A stretch of DNA of 51,449 nt from Calidifonticultor sp964387355 (GTDB lineage: Bacteria; Actinomycetota; Humimicrobiia; Humimicrobiales; Humimicrobiaceae): positions 1 to 51,449 of the forward strand of contig CAYLWJ010000062.1 in NCBI GenBank assembly GCA_964387355.1, read 5' to 3'. Shown piece by piece: positions 17,388 to 26,796 of the stretch. Below the pieces are notes generated by a model, which saw only the letters and a list, made by a program, of their open reading frames with translations, made no database searches and was not told the DNA's origin. Positions within the stretch are counted from its first letter, which is position 1. Each line of letters starts with the position of its first letter. The position numbers and the translations under genes were made by a program.

Positions 17388-17527
17388 TTTAAAAAAATTT
17401 CAAATTCAATTTTCAGATTTTTAAGTTTGTAATAAATTCAATGATATTTAACATAGATTCAATTTAATTAACTGTTTTTTTAACTTAGATAAATTTATAT
17501 AGATTTTTTTAAATACATTTAGTTTAT

Positions 17528-18526
17528 TTATATAGATTTACCTGCAAAAAAGCAAGCTGCTAAGTGCTCTTCATTTCCATTACCATAATTTTTTAATTCT
17601 GGTTCTTCTTGAGAACATATTTCCTGAGCAATTGGACAACGTGGGTGGAATCTACAACCTTTAGGCGGGTTAATAGGGCTGGGAACATCCCCCTGTAAAA
17701 TTATTCTCTTTCTTTTTCTTTCAAGGTTTGGATCTGGTATAGGTACTGCTGAAAGAAGTCCCATTGTATAAGGATGAAGTGGATTTTTATAGAGGTCTTC
17801 ACTTTTAGCCACTTCTACAATTTTACCTAAATACATAACACCAACTCTGTTGCTTATGTGTTTTACAACTGAGAGGTCATGCGCGATAAAAAGATAAGTA
17901 AGACTAAATTCTTTTTGAAGATTTGTCATTAGATTTAATATTTGAGCCTGAACAGAAACATCTAAGGCAGAAACTGGCTCATCACATAAAATTAACTTTG
18001 GAGTAAGAGCTAAAGCCCTTGCTATTCCTACTCTTTGTCTTTGACCACCACTAAATTCATGAGGATATCTATTAATATGTTCTGGATTTAACCCAACAAC
18101 CTTTAAAAGCTCTTTAACTCTTTTAATCCTTGTTTTTTTATCTCCTATTTTATGAATCTCTAGTGGCTCACCAATAATCTCCCCAACAGTCATTCTTGGG
18201 GATAATGATGCATAAGGATCTTGAAAAATAATTTGAATTTCTCTTCTAACTTTAAACATCTCTTTACTGTTTAATTTGAATATGTTTTGCCCATTATAAT
18301 ATGCATCTCCACTTGTTGGTTCTGTAAGCCTTAATATAACCCTTGCAGTTGTAGACTTTCCACATCCACTTTCACCTACAAGACCAAAAGTTTCACCCTT
18401 ATTTATGTAAAAACTAATATCATCAATAGCTTTTACAGAACCTAAATATCTTTGGGCTAAAAAGCCGCTTCTCAAATTAAAATATTTTTTTAAATTTTTT
18501 ACTTCTAACAATACTTTTTCATCCAT
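17528..18526 (-). CDS. oppF: Oligopeptide/dipeptide ABC transporter ATP-binding protein (OppF-type)
   Basis: One of the two ATPases that power the peptide importer. Walker A is GESGCGKST (51-59), the signature is FSGGQRQRVGIARAL, and Walker B is LILCDEPVSALD. The C-terminal oligopeptide-transporter extension carries the GCRFHPRCP...C...C cysteine set. In related DppD/OppD proteins this set binds a [4Fe-4S] cluster. At 332 residues it is of normal length. It lies 146 bp after oppD, with no clear ribosome site, as for the other non-first genes of this operon. Confidence 0.96.
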   Translation of the reverse strand: MDEKVLLEVKNLKKYFNLRSGFLAQRYLGSVKAIDDISFYINKGETFGLVGESGCGKSTTARVILRLTEPTSGDAYYNGQNIFKLNSKEMFKVRREIQIIFQDPYASLSPRMTVGEIIGEPLEIHKIGDKKTRIKRVKELLKVVGLNPEHINRYPHEFSGGQRQRVGIARALALTPKLILCDEPVSALDVSVQAQILNLMTNLQKEFSLTYLFIAHDLSVVKHISNRVGVMYLGKIVEVAKSEDLYKNPLHPYTMGLLSAVPIPDPNLERKRKRIILQGDVPSPINPPKGCRFHPRCPIAQEICSQEEPELKNYGNGNEEHLAACFFAGKSI

Positions 18527-18672
18527 TTTTAAAATAAGTAAAAATAATTAAAAATAAAAATAAATAAAGTTTTTTAAAATTTTTTAAAAAAATTACTATT
18601 CTTAAAAATTAATATTAAACATTTATTTAAACAGTTATTAATAAAAAATAAACATACTTAGCATAACCATCC

Positions 18673-19668
18673 TTAGACTTTAGAAGACAGCTCTAATGCC
18701 CTGAAACATGCAGTAAAATGCCCACTTTCTACTTCAACCAAATTAGGATAACTTTCCTCACATTTTTTTATTGCAAATTCACACCTTGGTCTAAAAATAC
18801 AGCCATTTGGCAAATCAATCAAACTTGGTGGTGAACCTTCAATAGGTTTTAATAAATCTTTTTTTTCTTTATCAAGTCTTGTAATTGACCTCATAAGTCC
18901 TATTGTATAGGGATGACATGGTTTATAAAATATTTTATCAACTTCAGAAAATTCTACAGGCTTTCCTGCATACATTACAATAACTCTGTTAGCATATTTT
19001 GCTACAACTCCTAAGTCATGGGTAATAATTATTATTGAAGATTTTGTCTTCTCTTTCAGTTCATGTAAGAGCTCGAGAATTTGAGCTTGTATTGTTACAT
19101 CTAAAGCAGTAGTTGGCTCATCTGCAATAAGGATATCAGGCTTATTAGCTATAGCCATAGCAATCATTACTCTTTGGCGCATGCCGCCACTAAATTCATG
19201 AGGATAACTGTTAAATCGTCTTCTAATATCTGGAATACCTACCATTTCAAGCAACTTTAAACTCTGTTCTCTTGCAACCTTTTTTGAAACATTTTGATGA
19301 GCCAGAATTGCTTCCATTAGCTGGTTCCCTATTGTAAAAACAGGATTCAAACTGGTCATTGGGTCTTGGAAAATCATTGAAATTCTATTTCCTCTAAAAT
19401 CTTGCAGCTCTTTTATATTCATATCTAGGATATTTTTTCCATTAAACAATATCTGACCTTCAACAATTTTCCCTGGAGGTTGTGGAATTAAACGAAGTAT
19501 AGACAAAGCAGTAACACTCTTTCCAGAACCAGTCTCACCAACAATTCCAAGAGTTTCCATTACTTTTAAATCAAAAGAAACTCCATCTACAGCTTTAACT
19601 ACACCATCATCGGTGTAGAAATATGTTTTTAGATTTTTAACTTCAAGTATCTTATTATTTTCACTCAT
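18673..19668 (-). CDS. oppD: Oligopeptide/dipeptide ABC transporter ATP-binding protein (OppD-type)
   Basis: The partner ATPase of oppF, 331 residues. Walker A is GETGSGKS (44-51), followed by the Q-loop MIFQDPMTSLNPV, the signature FSGGMRQRVMIAMAI and Walker B ILIADEPTTALDVT. The C-terminal extension has the cysteines GCIFRPRCEFAIKKC...C, as in iron-sulfur-bearing family members. The order oppA-B-C-D-F and the 25-bp gap to oppC support one operon. Substrate class (peptides versus nickel or sugars) is not fixed by sequence; the binding protein oppA suggests peptides. Confidence 0.96.
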   Translation of the reverse strand: MSENNKILEVKNLKTYFYTDDGVVKAVDGVSFDLKVMETLGIVGETGSGKSVTALSILRLIPQPPGKIVEGQILFNGKNILDMNIKELQDFRGNRISMIFQDPMTSLNPVFTIGNQLMEAILAHQNVSKKVAREQSLKLLEMVGIPDIRRRFNSYPHEFSGGMRQRVMIAMAIANKPDILIADEPTTALDVTIQAQILELLHELKEKTKSSIIIITHDLGVVAKYANRVIVMYAGKPVEFSEVDKIFYKPCHPYTIGLMRSITRLDKEKKDLLKPIEGSPPSLIDLPNGCIFRPRCEFAIKKCEESYPNLVEVESGHFTACFRALELSSKV

Positions 19669-19693
19669 ATTAATTTTATAAAAAATCTTATTT

Positions 19694-20638
19694 TTATTTT
19701 AGCCTTGGGTCAAAAGCATCTCTTAAACCATCACCAAGAAGTACAAATCCTAAAACAGTAATAAGAATTGCTAAACCAGGAAATATCATCATCCACGGCG
19801 CTACATCTATATAGTCAAGTGCTTCTGAAAGCATTTTACCCCAAGCCGGGTTCGGCGGTTGAACTCCAATGCCTAAAAAACTTAAAGCAGCCTCAACAAT
19901 AATAGCAGTCCCAACATTCATTGTTGCGTAAACAATAATTGGTGCAAATGCATTAGGAAATATATGTTTGGTTATTATTCTAAAATTACTTGCACCTAAT
20001 GCTCTTGCAGCTTCAATATACTCTTTATTTTTAATTGATAAAATAGAGCCTCTAAAAATCCTAGCAAAAGAAGCCCATCCAAGAAGTCCAATTGCAATAA
20101 AAATATTTACTATACCCGGACCTAAAACAGTCATTATTGCAATTGCTCCTAGGATATAAGGAAATGCAAAAAAAATATCAGCAATTCTCATTATTATAGT
20201 ATCAGAAATATTACCAAAATATCCTGAAATTGCACCAAGTGAAAGACCAATTAAAACAGATATACCAACTGCAATTATGCCAACTTCTAGAGAGACTCTG
20301 CTTCCATAAATTATTCTGCTAAAAATATCCCTGCCTAACAAATCTGTCCCAAACCAATATGTCTTGTTAGGAGCAAGCAAGGAATCTTCCTTAATCCTGG
20401 CAATTGGATCATGAGGAGCAATAAATGGAGCAAAAATTGCAATTAAAATCAAAATAATTACAATTGCTAGACCAAACATTGCAAGTTTGTTTTTTCTAAG
20501 CCTCTTCCATGCATCTTTATAAAGTGAAGTTCTTGTATACTTTCTTTCCATAAAAAAGTCTTCAGCAAATTCTAGGCTAACTTCACCTTCTTCAATATGG
20601 CTGTTTATATCTAAATTTTTTTTATCTTTTTCTTCCAT
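19694..20638 (-). CDS. oppC: Peptide ABC transporter permease (OppC/DppC)
   Basis: Inner-membrane permease of 314 residues. A cytoplasmic N-terminal tail of about 45 residues precedes the OppC N-terminal motif (KDAWKRLRKNKLAMFGLAIV) and the first helix, then an extracytoplasmic loop with APNKTYWFGTDLLGRDIFSRIIYG. The binding-protein-dependent transport motif EAARALGASNFRIITKHIFPNA contacts the ATPases. The C-terminal stretch AWGKMLSEALDY...GDGLRDAFDPRLK is characteristic. It lies 123 bp after oppB. Confidence 0.96.
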   Translation of the reverse strand: MEEKDKKNLDINSHIEEGEVSLEFAEDFFMERKYTRTSLYKDAWKRLRKNKLAMFGLAIVIILILIAIFAPFIAPHDPIARIKEDSLLAPNKTYWFGTDLLGRDIFSRIIYGSRVSLEVGIIAVGISVLIGLSLGAISGYFGNISDTIIMRIADIFFAFPYILGAIAIMTVLGPGIVNIFIAIGLLGWASFARIFRGSILSIKNKEYIEAARALGASNFRIITKHIFPNAFAPIIVYATMNVGTAIIVEAALSFLGIGVQPPNPAWGKMLSEALDYIDVAPWMMIFPGLAILITVLGFVLLGDGLRDAFDPRLK

Positions 20639-20761
20639 GCTTTATAAAATCTAAATAATTTCGACAAAATTTACCATTAATCATCATCGTTTATAATCAT
20701 TGCTTAATAACTTATTGTCTCAAAACTTCTATATATTTCTTACTTCTATTTGTCTTTTTAC

Positions 20762-21706
20762 TTAAATTGTAATCTCTTTTTTTTCAAACCTAATTCTTGG
20801 ATCTAACCATGCATAAATTATATCTACAATCAAATTCATTATTATAAAAATTCCAACAAGTATTATAGTACCACCTACAACCACAGGGGCATCTCTCTGT
20901 AAAATAGCTAAGTAGATTGTTCTTCCTACCCCAGGCCAATTAAATACAGTTTCAGTTAGTATAGCACCACCCATTAATGAGCCTAAATCAAGTCCAATTA
21001 AAGTAACAACAGGGATTAATGCATTTTTCATAGCATGTTTTCCAATAACTTTAAACTGTGACAATCCTTTAGCATATGCAGTAGTTATATAATCATTAGA
21101 TAAAGCTTCTAACATGGTGCTTCGCATCATTCTTGCAACAAATGCAGTTGAAACAGACGCAAGAGTGACTGCTGGCAGTATATAATATTTTATACTGCCA
21201 TCACCATATCCTGACATTGGAAGCCAGCCTAATTTAAGGCCAAATGCCACCTGAAGCATCATACCAAGCCAATAAACAGGTACACATACTAAAATTGTTG
21301 TGGATATTGTGACAATAACATCCCAAACACTATATTTTTTAATGGCAGAAATAATACCTGCAAATATCCCTATAATTATTTCAATTATAATTGCCGCAAA
21401 AGCAAGTTTTATTGAATATGGATAATGTTCAGCCAAGATGCTATTAACAGACCGCTGATATCTGTAAGATGTGCCAAGATCACCAGAAAATAAACCTTTT
21501 ATATACCTCCAATATTGAATATATATAGGCTGGTCTATGCCCATTTTAGCCCTTAAATTTGCAAGAGCTTCAGGCGTTGCTCCCTTTTGTAAAATCAGCT
21601 GAGCTGGGTCCTCGGGAATAATATAAAGTAAAATAAAAAGAAGAAGTGTAACACCTATAATAACAGGAATTATTTGTAATATTCTTCTTAAAATAAAATA
21701 AAGCAT
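20762..21706 (-). CDS. oppB: Peptide ABC transporter permease (OppB/DppB)
   Basis: The second inner-membrane permease, 314 residues with about six helices. It begins with LRRILQIIPVIIGVTLLLF and has the GDLGTSYRYQRSV loop and the EAA-type coupling motif TTAYAKGLSQFKVIGKHAMKNALIP. The end reads AWLDPRIRF, as usual for DppB. A strong hairpin (21822-21853) lies in the 209-bp gap between oppA and oppB and probably lowers expression of the permease relative to the binding protein. No ribosome site is visible, in contrast to oppA. Confidence 0.96.
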   Translation of the reverse strand: MLYFILRRILQIIPVIIGVTLLLFILLYIIPEDPAQLILQKGATPEALANLRAKMGIDQPIYIQYWRYIKGLFSGDLGTSYRYQRSVNSILAEHYPYSIKLAFAAIIIEIIIGIFAGIISAIKKYSVWDVIVTISTTILVCVPVYWLGMMLQVAFGLKLGWLPMSGYGDGSIKYYILPAVTLASVSTAFVARMMRSTMLEALSNDYITTAYAKGLSQFKVIGKHAMKNALIPVVTLIGLDLGSLMGGAILTETVFNWPGVGRTIYLAILQRDAPVVVGGTIILVGIFIIMNLIVDIIYAWLDPRIRFEKKEITI

Positions 21707-21821
21707 ATTTTTTTACACAATATTTACTTTATTTAATTATTAATTTATTTATTTTTTTTAAAATGATATATTTTATAATTATTCCTAACCAATTGCAATA
21801 ACTAATTTCAAAATATATTAA

Positions 21822-21853
21822 TACAACCCGAATAAATATTTACTCGGGTTGTA
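21822..21853 (-). terminator. Hairpin between oppA and oppB
   Basis: Inverted repeat TACAACCCGA / TCGGGTTGTA with a further palindromic TAAATATTTA core. It is among the few GC-containing hairpins in the window. The T-rich tail (ATTTTATTTTTT) follows on the plus strand. On the minus strand, the direction of the operon, the tail is weaker (ATTAATATATTTT), so it may act as a partial terminator or as an mRNA-stabilising stem at the oppA 3' end. Confidence 0.7.
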
Positions 21854-21915
21854 TTTTATTTTTTACTTTTTTTAAAATCTTTTAACTTATAAAAAAGTAT
21901 TTTTTTCAATTTACT

Positions 21916-23505
21916 TTACTTTTCAATATAAACTTTGCTTAAATCGTATGTTTCCATAGGACTTAAAACAAAACCTTTAATGTGATCTGCAACTACTCTT
22001 CTTGCACCATAGAAGTATAATGGTATGAATGCATTATCTGCTAATACTTTTCTTTCAATTTCCTGATATTTTGCTATTCTTTCATTTTCATCCTTTGTCT
22101 GCCTTGCTTCAAGTAGAAGTTTGTCAACCTCAGGATTATTATAATCTGAATAATTATCACTGGACTTAGAGTAAAATAGCGGATATAAGAAATTGTCCAT
22201 TGTTGGATAGTCAGCCATCCACCCAAGTCTGTAAAATGCAAGTTCTCCAGCTTTAGCCTTTTCAAGCATTGTTCCCCATTCATATCCTTCTATTTCAATA
22301 TTCACACCAATTTCTTTTAAATCTGCTTGCAGTGCTTCAGCTAATGCTTCATGACCAGCACCTGTGTTAAATCCAAATTTTAAAGTTGGAAGTCCTTCTC
22401 CATTAGGATATCCAGCTTCAGCTAAAAGCTGCTTTGCTTTTTCAGGATCGTATTTATAAGGTGCTTGATTTTCTTTAAAACCAATAATACCTCTTGGAAC
22501 AATTCCTGTTGCTGGTGTGGGAACACCTTCCATTATTACATCACAAATATTTTGTCTGTCAATTGCATAGTTCATTGCTTCTCTAAGCTTTGGATTATCC
22601 TTAAAAGGTTCTATTTGAACATTCATTCCATAATAATACAAAGCCAAAAGCGGAATAGAAATTACATTATCTTTTAGCTGTGGATCTTGTTCAGTAGCTT
22701 TAATTTTTCCAGTAGGAATTGAGGTATAATCAATATTTCCAGCTTTAAATTCAAGAAATGCAGTATTTTCATCAGCAATAATTTTATACTCTACAGCATC
22801 AAGTTTTGCTTTAGTACCATAATAGTCATCATTTCTAACAAGTTTAATATATTGGTCATCAACCCATTCAACAAATTTAAATGGACCAGTACCATTGATA
22901 TGTTTAGTATAATCTTGACCCCATTTTTCAATATCTGCTTGTTTTACAGGGTAAAATACAACATGACCAAGTGTGTTTATAAAATCAGCATAAGGATAAG
23001 AAAGTGTTACCTGAATGGTGTAATCATCAATAGCTTTAACGCCTTCAAGCTCTTTTGCAGTGCCTTCCTGGCATGCATCATAGCCTTTAATTGCTGACAG
23101 ATGATATGCAAGATATGAAGCTGTTTCTGCAAGTACTGCTCTTGTCCATGAATAAACAAAATCTTGCGCAGTTAATTTTGAACCGTCATGAAACTTCACA
23201 CCTTTTTTTATATGGAAGGTATAAACAAGCCCATCATCACTCACTTCCCATTTTTCGCACAGTTCAGGAACTATTTTTAGAGTCTGAGGATCATAATCAA
23301 ACAATCCATCCCATACCTGTCTTATTACTTGTATTCCTTCACTTTCATAACTGTTAGGTGGATCAAGAGATACAGGCTGGTTTATGTGCAGTCTCATAGT
23401 TCCACCTGTCGGTTGAGCAACTTTACAACCAATTAAAAGTGAACCAACCATGGATAATACAACTAAAACCGATACAAGCGCAATTATTATTGTTCTACTT
23501 TTCAT
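21916..23505 (-). CDS. oppA: Peptide ABC transporter substrate-binding lipoprotein (OppA)
   Basis: Extracytoplasmic family 5 binding protein of 529 residues in the normal order: signal peptide with lipobox LIGC (Cys27); first half with INQPVSLDPPNSYESEG, GVKFHDGSKLTAQDFVYSW and GTGPFKFVEW; second half with NPKLREAMNYAIDRQ, YDPEKAKQLLAEAGYPNGEG, LKEIGVNIEIEGYEW and IPLYFYGARR. It serves as the direct template for recognising the permuted relative at 15441-17387. It has a strong ribosome site (AAGGGGGTT) and heads the opp operon. The aromatic- and acid-rich content suits peptide binding, but the ligand is unknown. Confidence 0.96.
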   Translation of the reverse strand: MKSRTIIIALVSVLVVLSMVGSLLIGCKVAQPTGGTMRLHINQPVSLDPPNSYESEGIQVIRQVWDGLFDYDPQTLKIVPELCEKWEVSDDGLVYTFHIKKGVKFHDGSKLTAQDFVYSWTRAVLAETASYLAYHLSAIKGYDACQEGTAKELEGVKAIDDYTIQVTLSYPYADFINTLGHVVFYPVKQADIEKWGQDYTKHINGTGPFKFVEWVDDQYIKLVRNDDYYGTKAKLDAVEYKIIADENTAFLEFKAGNIDYTSIPTGKIKATEQDPQLKDNVISIPLLALYYYGMNVQIEPFKDNPKLREAMNYAIDRQNICDVIMEGVPTPATGIVPRGIIGFKENQAPYKYDPEKAKQLLAEAGYPNGEGLPTLKFGFNTGAGHEALAEALQADLKEIGVNIEIEGYEWGTMLEKAKAGELAFYRLGWMADYPTMDNFLYPLFYSKSSDNYSDYNNPEVDKLLLEARQTKDENERIAKYQEIERKVLADNAFIPLYFYGARRVVADHIKGFVLSPMETYDLSKVYIEK

Positions 23506-23587
23506 CTAACCCCCTTTTAAAATTGTTAAATTACTATTATTTTTATATTATAAATTATTATTATAATTATATTATTATATTTGTAGT

Positions 23588-23617
23588 TATATTATACTAT
23601 TTATTATACTTTTTCAA
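23588..23617 (-). promoter_or_regulatory. Candidate promoter of the opp operon
   Basis: On the minus strand TTGAAA (23612-23617) is followed by TATAAT (23591-23596, spacer 15) or TAATAT (23589-23594, spacer 17). Either pair would start the transcript about 75-80 bases before the oppA ATG. AT-richness makes chance matches common. Confidence 0.4.
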
Positions 23618-23790
23618 ATACATTTATAAATTTTTAAAATTTAAAATATTAAGATATTAATAAGCACCTAAATAAACACCTGAATTTTAAAAACAAATAT
23701 TTGTTGCGAAATCTACCAAAAAAAGAAAAAAAATAATCGTAATTAAGTTTAACTTAAATTAAGTAAGATAAAAAATCATTATTTATAAGA

Positions 23791-24024
23791 TTATAAGAAA
23801 ATAAAAAGTATTATAGATGTTATTGCAAAAACAATACCTAATATTATTGTAATTCTATCTAGATTCTTTTCAACAATACCGGCTCCATCGAAAGTCTCTA
23901 CCATTCCGGAAAACAATCCTGAAATACCTCCACCCCTGCCAGCATGAAGTAAAATAAATAAAATTATACCAATGCATGCAATTATATGTATACCAAATAT
24001 AATATTAAGCCAAATTGAACCCAT
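23791..24024 (-). CDS. secG: Protein translocase subunit SecG
   Basis: A 77-residue two-helix membrane protein of the SecYEG channel. The first helix (about 8-28) is followed by the conserved polar loop GRGGGISGLFSG, typical of SecG, and a second helix (about 56-76). The ribosome site GGAAGGATT precedes the ATG. Its place after gap-pgk-tpi is the standard actinobacterial position, here with gpmI inserted between, 245 bp upstream of secG. Confidence 0.95.
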   Translation of the reverse strand: MGSIWLNIIFGIHIIACIGIILFILLHAGRGGGISGLFSGMVETFDGAGIVEKNLDRITIILGIVFAITSIILFIFL

Positions 24025-24269
24025 AAAACTAATCCTTCCTCTAATAATTATATAATCCTATTTAATTTTTTATTAAAAATTTAATTAACATAAAATTGAA
24101 CAAAAATAAATTTAATTATACCAATATAATTAAAAAATACTCAATAAATTATTAATTATTATAATTAATATCATAATTAAACTTTTAAGTTTTTAATAAT
24201 TATTTGAATTGTTACAAGTTTTAAACTTTTATTTTACCAAAAAAATATTTTTTTTAAAAAAAATCATTG

Positions 24270-25898
24270 TTATTGCAAAATTAATGAGTTTCCGGTCATA
24301 TCTAAGGGTTTTTCTATATTTAATAATTCAAGAATAGTTGGTGCAATATCGCAAAGTGCACCAAATTTTTTAATATATTCATCTTTAGTTATTTTTTCCA
24401 ACTTTTGTTGGCTGAGTAATTTTTTAAATAATAACTCTCCTTTTAACCGTTTAATCTGATTTGAACAAATTATAAAAGGGACCATTGAAGTTGAATGGGC
24501 TGTTATAGCACTACGATCATTGCAATCAACCATTTCTTCAGCATTTCCATGGTCTGCTGTTATTATACCTATTCCATTTTTCTCATTAATTTTGTTTATA
24601 ACCATTCCTACACATTTATCAACTGTTTCTATTGCTTTTATTGCTGCTTCTAAAATTCCAGTATGACCAACCATATCTGGATTTGCATAATTTATAATAA
24701 TAACATCATATATATTTTTATCTATTAGCTCAACAACTTTATCTGTAACCTCAAAAGCACTCATTTCAGGCTTTAAATCATAAGTTGCAACTTTAGGAGA
24801 TGGAATTAGTACTCTGTCTTCATTAAGATAAGCTTTTTCTACTCCACCATTAAAGAAAAAAGTCACATGTGCATATTTTTCTGTTTCTGCAATTCTAAGC
24901 TGTTTAAGACCATTATTTGATATTACCTCACCTAGCGTGTTTTTAATTTCTGTTGGCGGAAAAGCAACAGGGGCATTATATTCCTTATTATACTGAGTCA
25001 TACAAACAAAATAGACTTTTGGTGGGTTTGGTCCTCTGTCAAATTCATTAAAATCATCATATATAAAAGATTTTGTAATTTGCCTAGCTCTATCAGGCCT
25101 GAAATTAAAAAATACAACTGAATCTCCGCTTTTTATTCTTGCACAATCATTATCCTTTACCTGCACAAGTGCTGGCACAACAAATTCATCATCAATCCCA
25201 CTCTGATAAGATTTTTCCACTAACTCTATGCTGCTTTGAAATACTTCACCTTTCCTATAAACCATTGCATCATATGCTTTTTTTACTCTATCCCACCTAT
25301 TATCTCTATCCATTGCATAATATCTACCGCTAACCGTAGCAATTTCTCCAATACCTTCTTGTTTAAGATATTCTTCAAGATCTTTTAAAAATAAAATTGC
25401 ACTTCTTGGAGGGACGTCTCTGCCATCTAGGAAAGCATGTATATGGAGTTTTTTTAAATTATTTTTTTTTGCTAATTCTACTAGAGCTTTTAAGTGGGAA
25501 ATATGGCTATGAACTCCACCATCAGAAACTAAACCCATTATATGAAAACAGCTATTGTTTTTAATAACATTTTTAACAGCTGATATTAAAATCTCATTTT
25601 TAAAAAAATCACCTTCTCTTATTGCCTTAGAAATTCGGGTAAACTCTTGGTAAACCACTCTTCCTGCACCAATATTTAAATGACCAACCTCAGAATTACC
25701 CATCTGGTTGTCTGGAAGACCAACAGCTTCACCTGAAGAAAAAAGAGCAGTATTTGGATATCTAGCACTGTAGTTATCCATATTTGGAGTATTTGCAAGT
25801 TTAATTGCATTGCCTTCAGTGTTTGTACTAAGACCCCATCCATCAAGAATAATTAAACATAAGGGCTTGCTAAAGTTATATTTTCTATAATCATTCAT
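24270..25898 (-). CDS. gpmI: 2,3-bisphosphoglycerate-independent phosphoglycerate mutase
   Basis: Interconverts 3- and 2-phosphoglycerate with two Mn2+ ions and a phosphoserine. It has 542 residues, slightly above the usual 510-520. Visible motifs are the metal Asp19 in LIILDGWG, the nucleophile Ser69 in GNSEVGHLNIGAGR, HAFLDGRDVPP, NFRPDRARQ, NYANPDMVGHTG and the metal set TADHGNAEEM. It lies 52 bp after tpi in the glycolytic operon. Choice of this form, not the cofactor-dependent GpmA, is common in anaerobes. Confidence 0.97.
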   Translation of the reverse strand: MNDYRKYNFSKPLCLIILDGWGLSTNTEGNAIKLANTPNMDNYSARYPNTALFSSGEAVGLPDNQMGNSEVGHLNIGAGRVVYQEFTRISKAIREGDFFKNEILISAVKNVIKNNSCFHIMGLVSDGGVHSHISHLKALVELAKKNNLKKLHIHAFLDGRDVPPRSAILFLKDLEEYLKQEGIGEIATVSGRYYAMDRDNRWDRVKKAYDAMVYRKGEVFQSSIELVEKSYQSGIDDEFVVPALVQVKDNDCARIKSGDSVVFFNFRPDRARQITKSFIYDDFNEFDRGPNPPKVYFVCMTQYNKEYNAPVAFPPTEIKNTLGEVISNNGLKQLRIAETEKYAHVTFFFNGGVEKAYLNEDRVLIPSPKVATYDLKPEMSAFEVTDKVVELIDKNIYDVIIINYANPDMVGHTGILEAAIKAIETVDKCVGMVINKINEKNGIGIITADHGNAEEMVDCNDRSAITAHSTSMVPFIICSNQIKRLKGELLFKKLLSQQKLEKITKDEYIKKFGALCDIAPTILELLNIEKPLDMTGNSLILQ

Positions 25899-25950
25899 TA
25901 TTCATAAAACTTTAAATTAACAAAAATTAATAATTTTATTAATAATTTAA

Positions 25951-26763
25951 TTAATAATTTATTATTGCTAAAAAGTCTAATACATTTATACTTGCACCAC
26001 CTACAAGCGCTCCATCAATTTCAGGCATTGCCATCAATTCTGAAATATTGGATGGCTTTACACTTCCGCCATATTGGATTCTTATTAATTGTGCAGTATT
26101 ATTATTAAATAATGAGGAAATTTTATTTCTAATTTCACCGCACATTTCATTTGCATCATCTGATGTAGCAGTTTTTCCTGTGCCAATTGCCCAAATAGGT
26201 TCATACGCAATTGTAATATTTTTTACATTATTTTCCTCAATTGAATCAAGGCATTCTTCAAGCTGCTGCAATACAAAATTTACAGCTTTTCCTGACTGGC
26301 GAATTTCAAGAGATTCACCAATACATAAAATTGGTTTTAAATTATATAAAAATGAAGCTTTAAGCTTTTTATTAACTGTTTGATTTGTTTCAGCAAAATA
26401 TTGTCTTCTTTCACTATGTCCAATTATTACATAATCAATATTTAAAGCTTTTAGCATTTCAGGTGAAATTTCACCAGTGTATGCACCATTTTTTTCCCAA
26501 TGCATATTTTGAGCACCAATTTTAAACTCAAGCTTATCTGTATCTATAATATTCTTAACACTTCTTAGAGCAGTAAAGGGAGGGCATATACATACCTCGC
26601 AATTATTTTTATTCCTATATCGATAGCTTAAATCTTGAACAAATTGAATTGCATCAAGATGGGTCAAATTCATTTTCCAGTTACCTGCAATAAATGGAAT
26701 TCTTAAATTGTTTTTATTTTTTTTTAAGTTATTTTGTTTATCATTTTTTTCTGTTTCTGTCAT
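25951..26763 (-). CDS. tpiA: Triosephosphate isomerase with polar N-terminal extension
   Basis: Interconverts dihydroxyacetone phosphate and glyceraldehyde 3-phosphate. The catalytic residues are all present: Asn28 and Lys30 (GNWKMN), His116 (IIGHSERR) and Glu188 (AYEPIWAIGTG), plus the phosphate loop YGGSVKPSN and GALVGGASI. It has 270 residues instead of about 250. The extra 20 are an N-terminal Lys/Asn-rich tail before RIPFIAGNWK. The ATG used here has a strong ribosome site (AGGAGAT), so the tail is probably real. It lies 33 bp after pgk. Confidence 0.97.
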   Translation of the reverse strand: MTETEKNDKQNNLKKNKNNLRIPFIAGNWKMNLTHLDAIQFVQDLSYRYRNKNNCEVCICPPFTALRSVKNIIDTDKLEFKIGAQNMHWEKNGAYTGEISPEMLKALNIDYVIIGHSERRQYFAETNQTVNKKLKASFLYNLKPILCIGESLEIRQSGKAVNFVLQQLEECLDSIEENNVKNITIAYEPIWAIGTGKTATSDDANEMCGEIRNKISSLFNNNTAQLIRIQYGGSVKPSNISELMAMPEIDGALVGGASINVLDFLAIINY

Positions 26764-26796
26764 TAATATCTCCTATATATTTTACTTATCTAACTT

